DNA of 64,000 nucleotides from an uncultured Spirochaetales bacterium (lineage in GTDB: Bacteria > UBP6 > UBA1177): assembly GCA_902774115.1 (NCBI GenBank), contig CACYHH010000002.1:62001-126000 (forward strand), in the 5' to 3' direction. Below the pieces are notes generated by a model. It saw only the letters and a list, made by a program, of their open reading frames with translations. It made no database searches and was not told where the DNA came from. Within the stretch, counting starts at the first letter, position 1. Each line of letters begins with the position of its first letter. Of the stretch, positions 8,096 through 16,880 are shown in pieces. The translations under genes were made by a program, and so were the position numbers.

Positions 8096-9451
8096 ATGGA
8101 ATCAGGTGCAGGTTTTTACAGACGCGTTTTAGGAATCGCCGTTCCGATAGCAATCCATAATTTAATGATTTCTGCGATAAATATGGCCGACGTTTTTATG
8201 GTCGGGCAGCTGGGAGAAGAGGCGATCGCGGCGCTCGGAATAAGTAACCAGCTGATGTTTCTCCTCATTCTTTTCCTTTTCGGGATGGGTAGCGGAGGTC
8301 AGATTTTCGTTTCGCAGTTCTACGGCAAGGGCGATCTTCTCAATCTGCGGCGTGTCATGGGGGTGATCCTGACTCTCGGGATTTTTGTTTCGCTTGCCGC
8401 ATTTGTCGGGGCACGATTTTTCCCCGAATTTATTGTCGGGCTCTTTTCTAAAGACGAAAAAGTCCTCACTCTTGCCTGCGAATACCTGAAAATCGTTTCG
8501 TGGAGCTACATTTTTACGGCGGTTTCCTTCATTTATCAGGTTGTTCTGAGAAGTACCGACAGTCCGCGTCTTCCGGTCTATTCGTGCGCTATGGCGCTTG
8601 TCATAAATATCTTTTTCAACTGGATCCTCATTTTCGGGCACTTCGGTTTTCCGGCGATGGGTATTCAGGGCGCGGCACTTGCGACACTTGTCGCGAGAGT
8701 TGCCGAAACCGCCTTCACGCTTGCTTACGCCTACATCAGAAAACTTGCCGCGGCGGCTAAATTCGATGAGCTTGTGAGCGCGAAAAAAGATCTTCTGAAG
8801 CAGCTTTTTGTCACGGCAACTCCAGTTTTCTTAAATGAGATCACTTGGGCTTTGGGCATTCTTGCGCTAAACTGGGTTTATGCGAAACTGGGGACTGAAT
8901 CGATTGCCGCGATCAATATTTCCGACAGCGTGACGAAACTTTTCTTCGCTGCTTTCATCGGGATCGGCAATTCCGGCGCTGTCGTTTTAGGGCATGACAT
9001 CGGAGCCGGGATCGAAACTGAAAAAGTGTGGAATACTTCAAAAAGACTCGTGAAACTTGCGATCTCGACAGGCGTTTTTCTCTCGCTCCTCGTCTTTCTT
9101 TTCACCGACCCGATACTTTCAGTCTACAACATTTCGGAAAGTGTCCGCGATCTGGCTTACAAAAGCACACTCGTCTGGATAATTTTCCTGCCGGTAGTCG
9201 CGTTCAATAACCTCAATATTGTCGGCATCTTACGCAGCGGCGGCGACACGAAGGCGGCCTTTCTCATCGATGTCGGCGCGCTCTGGCTCGTCTCAGTTCC
9301 CGTTTCTTTTGCCGGAGCAGTCGTGTTCCAGCTTCCGCTTTACTGGGTCCTCCTCCTCGGAAAAATCGAGGAAGCCATAAAATTCGGCTGGGGCTTCAAA
9401 CGCTACATCTCGAAAAAATGGATCAAAAATCTGGTCAAGGAACTGAACTGA
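8096..9451 (+). CDS. MATE family efflux transporter
   Basis: The 451-residue product is an inner-membrane protein with about 12 hydrophobic segments in two related halves, typical of the NorM/DinF-type MATE family, which exports drugs or metabolites using a cation gradient. The N-terminus (AVPIAIHNLMISAINMADVFMVGQLGEEAIAALGISNQ) is characteristic of MATE helix 1-2, and LRSTDSPRLPVYSCAMALVINIFFNWILIFG matches the conserved half-end motif. Length is normal. A GGAAGAG lies directly before the ATG. It stands alone between divergent hydE and the convergent toxin gene. The substrate cannot be told from sequence. Confidence 0.92.
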   Translation: MESGAGFYRRVLGIAVPIAIHNLMISAINMADVFMVGQLGEEAIAALGISNQLMFLLILFLFGMGSGGQIFVSQFYGKGDLLNLRRVMGVILTLGIFVSLAAFVGARFFPEFIVGLFSKDEKVLTLACEYLKIVSWSYIFTAVSFIYQVVLRSTDSPRLPVYSCAMALVINIFFNWILIFGHFGFPAMGIQGAALATLVARVAETAFTLAYAYIRKLAAAAKFDELVSAKKDLLKQLFVTATPVFLNEITWALGILALNWVYAKLGTESIAAINISDSVTKLFFAAFIGIGNSGAVVLGHDIGAGIETEKVWNTSKRLVKLAISTGVFLSLLVFLFTDPILSVYNISESVRDLAYKSTLVWIIFLPVVAFNNLNIVGILRSGGDTKAAFLIDVGALWLVSVPVSFAGAVVFQLPLYWVLLLGKIEEAIKFGWGFKRYISKKWIKNLVKELN

Positions 9452-9475
9452 GATGTTTGCTAATTGCAAGGGAAA

Positions 9476-9790
9476 TTACAAGTCTACCCTTGATAAATCT
9501 CTGCCGCCGTACATGATGCGGACGATATTTACGACTTTATGATCTTCATTCGGCTGATACCAGACCAGATAATTATCTATCGGAAAAAATCTTATTTTCT
9601 GGCTTTTCAGCGGTTCATCAGTGCAAAGCGGATGCATGAGCGGCATTTTGTCGAGTGATTTAACTGAATCCATTATCCGTTTGACCTGTTGTGATGCTGT
9701 GTTCGGCACACATAGTTCAAAAGCGATGTATTCGTATATCGCTCTTAAATCGTTGAAGGCTTTCTCTGAATAATTTATCGTCCAGTTCAT
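9476..9790 (-). CDS. RelE/ParE-superfamily toxin
   Basis: The 104-residue product has the RelE/ParE layout: N-terminal strand and helix (WTINYSEKAFNDLRAIYEYI), a helix pair, then the beta-sheet end with KIRFFPIDNYLVWYQ and VVNIVRIMYGGRDL, where the IxYGxRD ending is typical of ParE-like proteins. RelE-type members cleave mRNA on the ribosome and ParE-type members poison gyrase; the sequence does not decide which. It overlaps the antitoxin gene upstream by 4 bases (ATGA), the usual order for these pairs. Confidence 0.85.
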   Translation of the reverse strand: MNWTINYSEKAFNDLRAIYEYIAFELCVPNTASQQVKRIMDSVKSLDKMPLMHPLCTDEPLKSQKIRFFPIDNYLVWYQPNEDHKVVNIVRIMYGGRDLSRVDL

Positions 9791-10092
9791 AGGTTATAAA
9801 TCCGTTTCATTTCTTCAGAAACCTGTTCCTCGGAATAAACATTGCCGTTCTCGATGTCCGCAAGACCTTTCGCGATTTCGCGGTTGAGTTCCTCCTTGCT
9901 GAGATCTCCAGCAAAAAGCGGCTTCTCAGCCGCCAGCTTCAGTTCAAAAGGGATTCCGCGATGAATTACGACCTGCCTTAAAAACATGTCAACGGCATTC
10001 GACATCGGAATTCCAAGCTGGCTGAGCACCATTTCTGCCTGTTCTTTTATTCCGGGTTCGATTCTTGCAAAAACATTTGAAGTTCTTCCCAT
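9787..10092 (-). CDS. RelB/DinJ-family antitoxin
   Basis: The 101-residue product starts MGRTSNVFARIEPGIKEQAEMVL and continues with LGIPMSNAVDMFLRQVVIHRGIPFEL, the ribbon-helix-helix pattern of the RelB/DinJ family. The C-terminal half (SEEQVSEEMKRIYNL) would wrap the toxin. ATG 10092 is chosen because GGAGG stands 7 bases upstream; the frame is open 9 codons further but that start would lie upstream of the ribosome-binding site. The gene is first in the toxin-antitoxin operon and probably autorepresses through the repeats at 10121-10138. Confidence 0.87.
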   Translation of the reverse strand: MGRTSNVFARIEPGIKEQAEMVLSQLGIPMSNAVDMFLRQVVIHRGIPFELKLAAEKPLFAGDLSKEELNREIAKGLADIENGNVYSEEQVSEEMKRIYNL

Positions 10093-10120
10093 AGCATTAC
10101 CTCCGCAACCAAAACGCAAT

Positions 10121-10138
10121 CTATTAGTGTGCTATTAG
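10121..10138. promoter_or_regulatory. Probable toxin-antitoxin operator: two CTATTAG boxes
   Basis: CTATTAG occurs at 10121-10127 and again at 10132-10138, exactly 11 bases apart, so both face the same side of the helix. Read on the minus strand each is the palindromic heptamer CTAATAG. They lie about 30-45 bases upstream of the antitoxin start, next to a TTGACT (minus strand, 10152-10147) that could be the -35 element. This suits binding by a ribbon-helix-helix dimer pair. Confidence 0.5.
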
Positions 10139-10228
10139 CTTGCAAAAGTCAAGTTTTTGATGGATTGTAAGTGTATGTTACGCAAATATTCCCGATCACA
10201 AAAATCCTTCCGAAGAGTGATTTTTTCC

Positions 10229-10256
10229 TTGCCTTGAAAAAATTTTTCTCTATATA
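10229..10256 (+). promoter_or_regulatory. Promoter of the DUF1846 gene
   Basis: TTGCCT (10229-10234), 16-base spacer, TATATA (10251-10256); a shifted reading uses TATACT with 18 bases. It points to the gene starting at 10317. Confidence 0.5.
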
Positions 10257-10316
10257 CTGAATCCCGTTTTTGAGTGTTTTTTGAGTTGCAACGTTTCGGT
10301 CAAAAATGGGGGAAAA

Positions 10317-11834
10317 ATGGTCTTTAAAATCGGTTTCGACAACGAAAAGTATCTGGAAGAACAATCCAAAGCGATCCTTGAACGTGTAAAAATGTTCAAC
10401 AACAAGCTCTATCTCGAGTTCGGCGGCAAAATTATGTACGATTACCACGCTGCGCGTGTTCTGCCGGGCTTCGACCCGAATGTAAAGATGCGCCTCCTGC
10501 AGATGATCAAGGATGATGCAGAGGTCATCATGTGCATTTACGCAGGCGATATCGAGAAAAGAAAGATCCGCGCAGATTTCGGCGTTTCCTACGATGCCGA
10601 CACGATGCGGACGATCGATGATTTCACCGACCGCGGCGTTACGGTGAGAGCTGTTGTCATAACCCGTTTCAACGGCCAGCCGGCTGCCGAAGCCTTCAAA
10701 AACAAGCTCGAAAGGCGCGGCGTAAAAGTCTATACCCACAGCTTCACGAAAGGTTATCCGACCGATGTCGATACGATCGTAAGTCCTGAAGGTTACGGCA
10801 AAAACGCTTTCATCGAAACCGAAAAACCGATAGTCGTAGTCACTGGCCCAGGCCCGGGAAGCGGCAAATTCGCGACATGCCTGAGTCAGCTTTACCACGA
10901 AAACCAGCGCGGTGTGAACGCGGGTTATGCGAAATTCGAGACTTTCCCCATCTGGAATCTTCCGCTCAAACATCTTGTAAATGTGGCTTACGAATCGGCG
11001 ACCTGCGACCTCAAGGACGTCAACATGATGGACAACTTCCACTTCGAGGCTTACGGCGAAGTTGCTGTCAACTACAACCGTGACCTTGAGGCGTTCCCGC
11101 TTATCAAAAGGATAATCGAGAAAATCACCGGGCAGCCTTCGGTCTACAAATCTCCGACCGACATGGGAGTCAACCGCGCCGGTTTCGGAATTATCGACGA
11201 CGATGCGGTCCAGGAGGCTTCAAAGCAGGAAATCATCCGCAGATATTACCGCTATGCCTGCGAATACGCGATGGGTATCGCCAGTGAAGAAACAGCGCAG
11301 CGTGCTGAAATGATTATGAAAAATATCGGTGCAAAGCCGTCAGACAGAGAGGTTTCCGAGTATGCGAAAAAGGCGGCTTTCGATGCGAAAGTCAAAGGCA
11401 AAGGGAGTGACGGAACCTATTCCGGCGCGGCGATCGAACTTAAAAACGGCGAATTTGTGACTGGAAGCAATTCTCCGTTCCTGCACGCAGCTTCGGCAAT
11501 GATACTTAATGCTATAAAGAAACTCGCCGGAATTCCTAAAGAAATTCCGCTGATTCCAGACCACATCATGGAGATGGTCGCACACTTGAAACAGAATATT
11601 TTTATGCGCGGAAACGTCAGCTTGGACCTTGAAGAGACGTTGACTGCCATTGCTATAAGCGCGGCTTTTAACCCGTCTGCGGCATTTGCTATGGAAAAAC
11701 TGAAAGAACTGCGCGGCTGTGAAGTTCACCTGACCCACATTCCGACTCCGGGCGATGAAATGGGGCTCAGAAAGCTCGGCCTCAATGTAACGAGCGAGCC
11801 TGAATTTGCGACAACCCATCTTGTAAATGCGTGA
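10317..11834 (+). CDS. DUF1846 family protein
   Basis: The 505-residue product matches the conserved DUF1846 family over its full usual length of about 500 residues: KIGFDNEKYLEEQSKAILER, LYLEFGGKIMYDYHAARVLPGFDPN, VVTGPGPGSGKFATCLSQLYH, NFHFEAYGEVAVNYNRD and SPTDMGVNRAGF. Structures of the family show a nucleotide-binding N-terminal domain (here the GPGPGSGKFAT loop at about 177-187) and a cytoplasmic two-domain enzyme-like fold; the reaction is unknown to me. ATG 10317 is chosen because a GGGGG lies 4 bases upstream and the protein then begins as in the family. The next gene begins within or just after its stop, so the two are probably co-transcribed. Confidence 0.9.
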   Translation: MVFKIGFDNEKYLEEQSKAILERVKMFNNKLYLEFGGKIMYDYHAARVLPGFDPNVKMRLLQMIKDDAEVIMCIYAGDIEKRKIRADFGVSYDADTMRTIDDFTDRGVTVRAVVITRFNGQPAAEAFKNKLERRGVKVYTHSFTKGYPTDVDTIVSPEGYGKNAFIETEKPIVVVTGPGPGSGKFATCLSQLYHENQRGVNAGYAKFETFPIWNLPLKHLVNVAYESATCDLKDVNMMDNFHFEAYGEVAVNYNRDLEAFPLIKRIIEKITGQPSVYKSPTDMGVNRAGFGIIDDDAVQEASKQEIIRRYYRYACEYAMGIASEETAQRAEMIMKNIGAKPSDREVSEYAKKAAFDAKVKGKGSDGTYSGAAIELKNGEFVTGSNSPFLHAASAMILNAIKKLAGIPKEIPLIPDHIMEMVAHLKQNIFMRGNVSLDLEETLTAIAISAAFNPSAAFAMEKLKELRGCEVHLTHIPTPGDEMGLRKLGLNVTSEPEFATTHLVNA

Positions 11835-11841
11835 AACAACA

Positions 11842-12948
11842 ATGGAAGTTAAATTTTTAGACCTGAAAAAGCAGTATTCTCTGCTTAAAAATGAAATCGA
11901 TTCGGCTGTTCAGGCGGTTTTTGCCGACGCTTCTTTTATTAAAGGTGCGGAAGTTGAAAGATTTGAGGAGAATTTTGCAAGTTATTGCGGCACAAGTCAT
12001 TGTATTTCCTGCGGAAACGGAACTGACGCGCTGACGGCTCTTTTGAAAGTTTATGATTTACCGAAAGAGAGCGAAGTGATCCTTCCGGCTAACACTTTCA
12101 TCGCGACTGCAGAAGCAGTTGTTTCCAACGGCCTGAAACCTGTTTTTGCAGACATAAAAGAAGACTTCACTATTTCTCCTGAAAGTGTGGAATCTTTAAT
12201 AAATCCGAATACTTCGGCAATCATCGCAGTCCATCTTTACGGACATCCGGCAGAGATGGAGCCGCTTAAAAAAATCGCGGAAAAGCACGATCTGAAACTT
12301 TTTGAGGATGCAGCACAAGCTCACGGCGCTACTTACCGCGGAAAAAAAGCCGGAAGTCTCGCCGACGGAGCTGCTTTCAGCTTTTATCCCGGAAAAGTTC
12401 TAGGCGCTGCGGGGGATGCCGGAGCGGTTCTTTTAAATGATGATGAGCTTGCTAAAAAAGCTAAAATGTTCTGCAACCACGGAAGATCGTTGAAATATTT
12501 TCACGAATTTGCCGGAATAAATTCAAGAATGGATACCATTCAGGCGGCTGTTCTCAATGTCAAACTTGAACATCTGGACGAGTGGGTCGAAGCGAGAAAC
12601 CGTGTCGCAAAAAGTTATATCGGGCAGCTTTCCGGTGTTGAAGAAATCGTTCTTCCGAAATTTTATCCTGAAACTCTTGATGCGTGGCATCTTTTTGTCG
12701 TCAAAACTGAAAAACGTGATAACTTGCGGGAATATTTAAAAAATTGCGGCATCGAGACCGGAATCCACTATCCTCATTCTCTGCCTGAACAGCCTGCTTT
12801 CGCAAATCACATGAGTTATTGCCGTGATTACCGCGCAGTCAAAGAATCAAAAACTCTTATTTCGCTTCCGATAGGCGAGCATTTAAATGCTGAAGAAGTC
12901 GCTTTTGTTTCTGAAAAAATAAAGGAATTCTTTGCAAAAAATATCTGA
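11842..12948 (+). CDS. DegT/DnrJ/EryC1-family sugar aminotransferase
   Basis: The 368-residue product is a PLP-dependent aminotransferase of the nucleotide-sugar type. Visible signatures are the N-terminus VKFLDLKKQY, CISCGNGTDAL, PANTFIATAEAV, VHLYGHPAEMEPL, FEDAAQAHGATY and the PLP lysine in SFYPGKVLGAAGDAGAVL. These enzymes move an amino group to a keto-sugar nucleotide for surface glycans; the closest named subtypes are FdtB/QdtB-like enzymes, but the substrate is not fixed by sequence. ATG 11842 gives the family N-terminus. ATG 11827, five codons earlier and overlapping the DUF1846 stop, is equally open, and neither has a strong ribosome-binding site. No other sugar-pathway gene is adjacent. 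Confidence 0.88.
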   Translation: MEVKFLDLKKQYSLLKNEIDSAVQAVFADASFIKGAEVERFEENFASYCGTSHCISCGNGTDALTALLKVYDLPKESEVILPANTFIATAEAVVSNGLKPVFADIKEDFTISPESVESLINPNTSAIIAVHLYGHPAEMEPLKKIAEKHDLKLFEDAAQAHGATYRGKKAGSLADGAAFSFYPGKVLGAAGDAGAVLLNDDELAKKAKMFCNHGRSLKYFHEFAGINSRMDTIQAAVLNVKLEHLDEWVEARNRVAKSYIGQLSGVEEIVLPKFYPETLDAWHLFVVKTEKRDNLREYLKNCGIETGIHYPHSLPEQPAFANHMSYCRDYRAVKESKTLISLPIGEHLNAEEVAFVSEKIKEFFAKNI

Positions 12949-13006
12949 AAAAAGTACGGCTGTATAGATTCGTACCATGTTTGTTTAATAAAATCAGCTG
13001 TGTAGC

Positions 13007-16000
13007 CTATTTTGTTCTCAAATACTCCAGAGTTTCTTTGTAGAGTATTTTCGGAGCTGTTTCGTAAAGGGAGCTGATTACTTTGATTGCTTTGTCTCGG
13101 TATTGTTCTTCATGAGTCAGATTGAATAGACCTACGTTGACAGCAGCAAGGCTTTCGCCTTCAAGATCATCTGTCATCATATCTTTAATCATTTTTACAG
13201 CTTTCTCCGGATCTTTTAAAGATGTCAGTTTGCACTGGAAAAGCCTGTTCTTGAACTGCAGATCATTGCGGTCGACTTCTTCAATGATTTTTCCTGCTTC
13301 CAAGCTAAGTTCGAATGCCTTGTCGTATTTTTTTGTGCGGAAAAGAAGGTCGGCGTATTCAAACATGAATTCACACAGGATGTTGTTTGCGTTGAGCTCT
13401 TTCGCAATGGATATCGCCTGAAGGTAATGCTCCTCTGATTTATCAAAATTTCCTTCTTTTTTCGCGATGTTACCCAGAATAAGGTGAGCCAGTGCGACGT
13501 GTCTGCGGATTCCGAGTTCTGTTGCGATTTCAAGCTGGTCTCCGATAAGCGATTTTGCCTCGTCATATTCGCCGAGCCAGTACTTAAGTTCTCCGAGGTT
13601 GTTCGACGTGTAGCAGATATACTGTCTGATTCCGACTTTTTTGTATGTTTCGAGTGCCCTGCGGTAGAATTTTGCTGCGTTTTTGAAATCGTTGATGTAT
13701 GAATATACAAGACCGATGTTGTTCTCGGCGACTGCGACATCAAGCAGATTCTCGTTTTCTTTGGAGATTTTCAGCTGATTCTTGTAGTGCTGAAGCGCTT
13801 TCTGGTAGTCGCCGCGGTAGTATGCGACACCGCCCATGTATCTGTAGGAAAGGGCTTTTGCCGATTTGTCGTCGATGATTTCTGCGAGACGGAGTTTTTC
13901 GGTGAAGTGCTCGACCGCGTCATCAAGTTCGCCTTTGTAATAATGTATAAGTCCGCGGAAACCTTCGACATCGCATTTACCTTTGATGTCGTTGAGTTCG
14001 TTATAAAATTTTTCGGCTTCATCAAGGAGCGGATTAGCCTCGTCGTAACGTCCTTTCTGAAGCATCATGTTGGCAAGTTCCTTCATACTCGTTGCAATGA
14101 GGAGCTTGTTTCCGATATTCTGTGAACGTTCAAGACTCTCTTTGAATAATTTTTCTGTAAGATCCCATTTTCCTTCAATTCGGTAGACGGTAGCCAGACT
14201 GTGGTCAACTTTGATGATTTCAACGTCGTCCTTGAGAAGACCGAGCAGCTTTTCGTACATTTTTTCAGCTTCTTCGTTGTGATACTGGGATTTTGCGTAG
14301 TCAGCCGCTTTTTTAAGATAGACGATTTCTTTTTCGGTATCTTCGGCCTTTTCGTAGTGGAATGCGAGAGTCGAGAAGAATTTTTCTTCGTCTTTGTAGT
14401 TTTTCTCGATAGCGTGAGCGACTTTTTTGTGGATCTCTTTAAGGCGTGCCTTGAGCTGCATCGAGTATGCCGCATCGCGCAGAAGAGCGTGCCTGAACGA
14501 ATAGAGCAGCGACGAAGCTTCGTTCCATACGAGTTCGTCAACGCCTTCCTGAAGAAGGTCGGGAATATTTTTCTTGTCCTGTTCCTGTGCGATGTCGTTG
14601 AGAACCAGAAGGTCTATGTTATTGCCGAGAACCGAAGCGCGGAAAACAAGATCCTTCAAGTGCTGCGAAAGTCTGTCGAGACGGCTTACAAGAAGTGAGT
14701 TGACACCGCTCGGAACCTCGGTTTTGTTGCTTGTGAGAGTGTAGTACCTGCCGGTTTTCTGGATGTATTTCTTGTCTTTCATGAAGAGGACAAGCTGTTC
14801 GATGAAGAACGGGTTGCCGTCGGTACGTGAAAATACGAAGTCGTTGAGTTCACGGTTTCCCTTTTCTCCGAGGATATTTTTAACCATCATCGGAATGTCG
14901 CTTTTCTGCATTTTGTCGATGACGATTTCGTGGAAGCGGTCGTCGCTTATGGTGAGAATTTCCGGTTTTGTACCGTCGTCGTTGAGTCTCGACATGATGT
15001 AAAGTGCAACCGGATACTCGTCAAGAGCTTTTACCAGAGCTCTGACTATTGCGAGTGAATCACTGTCCGCCGCGTGCATATCGTCAAGAACGAGCATAAG
15101 CGGTCTGGTTTCAGCTATTGCTGCGAAGAAGTCGCAGACTGCATAAATCGTGTTTTCATATCTTGTCTTTGCATCGAGCAGGTCATACTGTGAACCTTCC
15201 CAGAAAATGCCTGCAAGTGCGGCAATGTATGCTTTGGAAGCCTCAAAAGCTTCTTTTTTATTGATGATTTCGGCTGATAATGCAGCCCATGCCTTTTCGA
15301 AAGCAGCGTGGTTTTCATCGACCGAAGCGTTTTCATTCTGGTTGAAAAGTGTGTGGAAGAAGCTCGTGAACATGTTCAGGGACTGACGGAGTATAGTATC
15401 TGTTTTTAAAGTCAATACCCTGAAATCATTGGTTGAATTCTTCCTGACCTCGTAAATCAGACGTGATTTTCCGATACCTGCCTCTCCGTAGATCGTCGAG
15501 CAGTAGAGCCTGTTGTTTTCGCGGCATTTGTCGCGGGTGTCGAAAAGCAGTTTAAGTTCTTTGGTTCTGCCTGTGAAAGCAGTCGAAAATGAAGCTTCCT
15601 CTTCAACTTTGAGGTGTCCTTTTATTTCAAAAACTTCTACGGGAACATCGATTCCTTTGAAGGCAAAATCACCTTTGCTTTCGAGTTCAAAGACGCTTTT
15701 TGCCTTTTCAGCCGCTTTTCCGGCGATCCAGTCGGCACCGTACGGAGCCTTCATCATGACTCTGGCGGAAAGGTTTACGTTGTCGCCGAGAGCGGTGTAT
15801 GCCGATCGTTTCGGGCTGCCGACGAATCCTGCGTAGACAACACCCTGCGTGATGCCGCTCCTTAGCTCGGTGTCACAGTTCTTCCTGATTTCGGCAACGC
15901 AGTCGATAGCACGCTCCAGATTGTCTTCGTAGCTTACAGGTGCACCGAAAAGGGCGAGCAGTGTCGCACCTTTGTCGCCGAAATCGAAACCGCTGATGTA

Positions 16001-16804
16001 TCCGCCGTATTTCTGGACGTAACTGGCTAAATATTCAAGCATATTTTCGATTTTTTCCGTGTCGTTGGCGATTATGTAGGAAATGAAAAGAGATACGACT
16101 TCGCGGAACTCTCCGGGGATTTCCTGCTCGATAACTGTGTGCGGAATGAATATTTCAAGGTCTTCGATTTTTGGCTCGACCTGCTCTGGAACGCTTTGTG
16201 CCGGAACTTTCAGATCGTCGATAAAACATGCATCTTCTTTTATGTGAGTGACACAGTCGTTTTTAAGGATCTCGAAAACTTTGTCGTTTATGCAGATGTC
16301 GTTTGCAGTGCAGTGGTGTTCCGCTCCTGCGGCTTCGTCGACAACGTTGCCGAAAAAGAGGAAATGTCTCAGATTTTCTTCGCCTTTTGCCGCGATCCAG
16401 TTGAATTTTCCTATTGAAATTCCGGCCTTGGCAGAAATTTTGAAAGCCTGACCTCGGTGATAGAGTGCCGGATTCTCGGTGAAAAACTTGCGGATGTCAA
16501 GTGCCGCAGTTATTGCGCGCCTGCCGTTATCACCTTTGAAAACAGCTGTAAAAGCGTCTCCTGCAAAGTTGAGGATGAATCCGTTCTGGTTGTATACCGC
16601 TTCGATAAGCGGATTGAATATCGTGTTCATGAAGACCGAAAGTGTTTCTGCACCGTCGCTTCCCTGCGACATGAGCTGTCTTGTCATATTTGTGAAACCC
16701 GATATATCGACGAACATAACCGACGCGTCCACCGATCCTGATTTTTTACTGGAATTGATGTCAAAATAACCAAGCTGTTTAAGATCAGGAATTAAATTTC
16801 TCAT
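13007..16804 (-). CDS. Soluble-adenylyl-cyclase-like protein: two class III cyclase domains, AAA-type ATPase, TPRs
   Basis: The 1265-residue protein has two class III cyclase domains (about 25-190 and 230-395), a GxxGxGKS ATPase (Walker A EAGIGKS at about 441-447; Walker B-like MLVLDDMHAAD) and a long TPR array (about 830-1230). Catalytic parts are split. Domain 1 keeps both metal aspartates (FVDISGFT, about D33; FAGDAFTAVF, about D83) but has NVVDEAAGAEHH where the Asn/Arg pair belongs. Domain 2 lacks the first aspartate (VVSLFISYI) but has GDNVNLSARV with both Asn and Arg. That is the arrangement of soluble adenylyl cyclases, where the two domains build one active site, so cAMP synthesis is likely. 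ATG 16804 has an AGGT upstream; the promoter is at 16837-16864. The TPRs probably bind regulators. Confidence 0.85.
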   Translation of the reverse strand: MRNLIPDLKQLGYFDINSSKKSGSVDASVMFVDISGFTNMTRQLMSQGSDGAETLSVFMNTIFNPLIEAVYNQNGFILNFAGDAFTAVFKGDNGRRAITAALDIRKFFTENPALYHRGQAFKISAKAGISIGKFNWIAAKGEENLRHFLFFGNVVDEAAGAEHHCTANDICINDKVFEILKNDCVTHIKEDACFIDDLKVPAQSVPEQVEPKIEDLEIFIPHTVIEQEIPGEFREVVSLFISYIIANDTEKIENMLEYLASYVQKYGGYISGFDFGDKGATLLALFGAPVSYEDNLERAIDCVAEIRKNCDTELRSGITQGVVYAGFVGSPKRSAYTALGDNVNLSARVMMKAPYGADWIAGKAAEKAKSVFELESKGDFAFKGIDVPVEVFEIKGHLKVEEEASFSTAFTGRTKELKLLFDTRDKCRENNRLYCSTIYGEAGIGKSRLIYEVRKNSTNDFRVLTLKTDTILRQSLNMFTSFFHTLFNQNENASVDENHAAFEKAWAALSAEIINKKEAFEASKAYIAALAGIFWEGSQYDLLDAKTRYENTIYAVCDFFAAIAETRPLMLVLDDMHAADSDSLAIVRALVKALDEYPVALYIMSRLNDDGTKPEILTISDDRFHEIVIDKMQKSDIPMMVKNILGEKGNRELNDFVFSRTDGNPFFIEQLVLFMKDKKYIQKTGRYYTLTSNKTEVPSGVNSLLVSRLDRLSQHLKDLVFRASVLGNNIDLLVLNDIAQEQDKKNIPDLLQEGVDELVWNEASSLLYSFRHALLRDAAYSMQLKARLKEIHKKVAHAIEKNYKDEEKFFSTLAFHYEKAEDTEKEIVYLKKAADYAKSQYHNEEAEKMYEKLLGLLKDDVEIIKVDHSLATVYRIEGKWDLTEKLFKESLERSQNIGNKLLIATSMKELANMMLQKGRYDEANPLLDEAEKFYNELNDIKGKCDVEGFRGLIHYYKGELDDAVEHFTEKLRLAEIIDDKSAKALSYRYMGGVAYYRGDYQKALQHYKNQLKISKENENLLDVAVAENNIGLVYSYINDFKNAAKFYRRALETYKKVGIRQYICYTSNNLGELKYWLGEYDEAKSLIGDQLEIATELGIRRHVALAHLILGNIAKKEGNFDKSEEHYLQAISIAKELNANNILCEFMFEYADLLFRTKKYDKAFELSLEAGKIIEEVDRNDLQFKNRLFQCKLTSLKDPEKAVKMIKDMMTDDLEGESLAAVNVGLFNLTHEEQYRDKAIKVISSLYETAPKILYKETLEYLRTK

Positions 16805-16836
16805 ATTTACCTGCCAATTCAAAAATTAACCGGGCA

Positions 16837-16864
16837 ATTATAGGAATATGCGGGAAGAAAACAA
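16837..16864 (-). promoter_or_regulatory. Promoter of the cyclase gene
   Basis: On the minus strand TTGTTT (16864-16859), 16 bases, then a consensus TATAAT (16842-16837), with the ATG about 33 bases downstream. Confidence 0.6.
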
Positions 16865-16880
16865 GTTTAAGCGGTGATAA

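Noticed and set aside
10149-11042. Minus-strand open frame of 297 codons opposite the DUF1846 gene
   Set aside because: The plus-strand protein is a conserved full-length family member; the opposite frame is composition-driven.
12949-13006. Terminator between the aminotransferase and cyclase genes
   Set aside because: Only a 5-base inverted repeat (GTACG/CGTAC) is present and there is no T-run on either strand.
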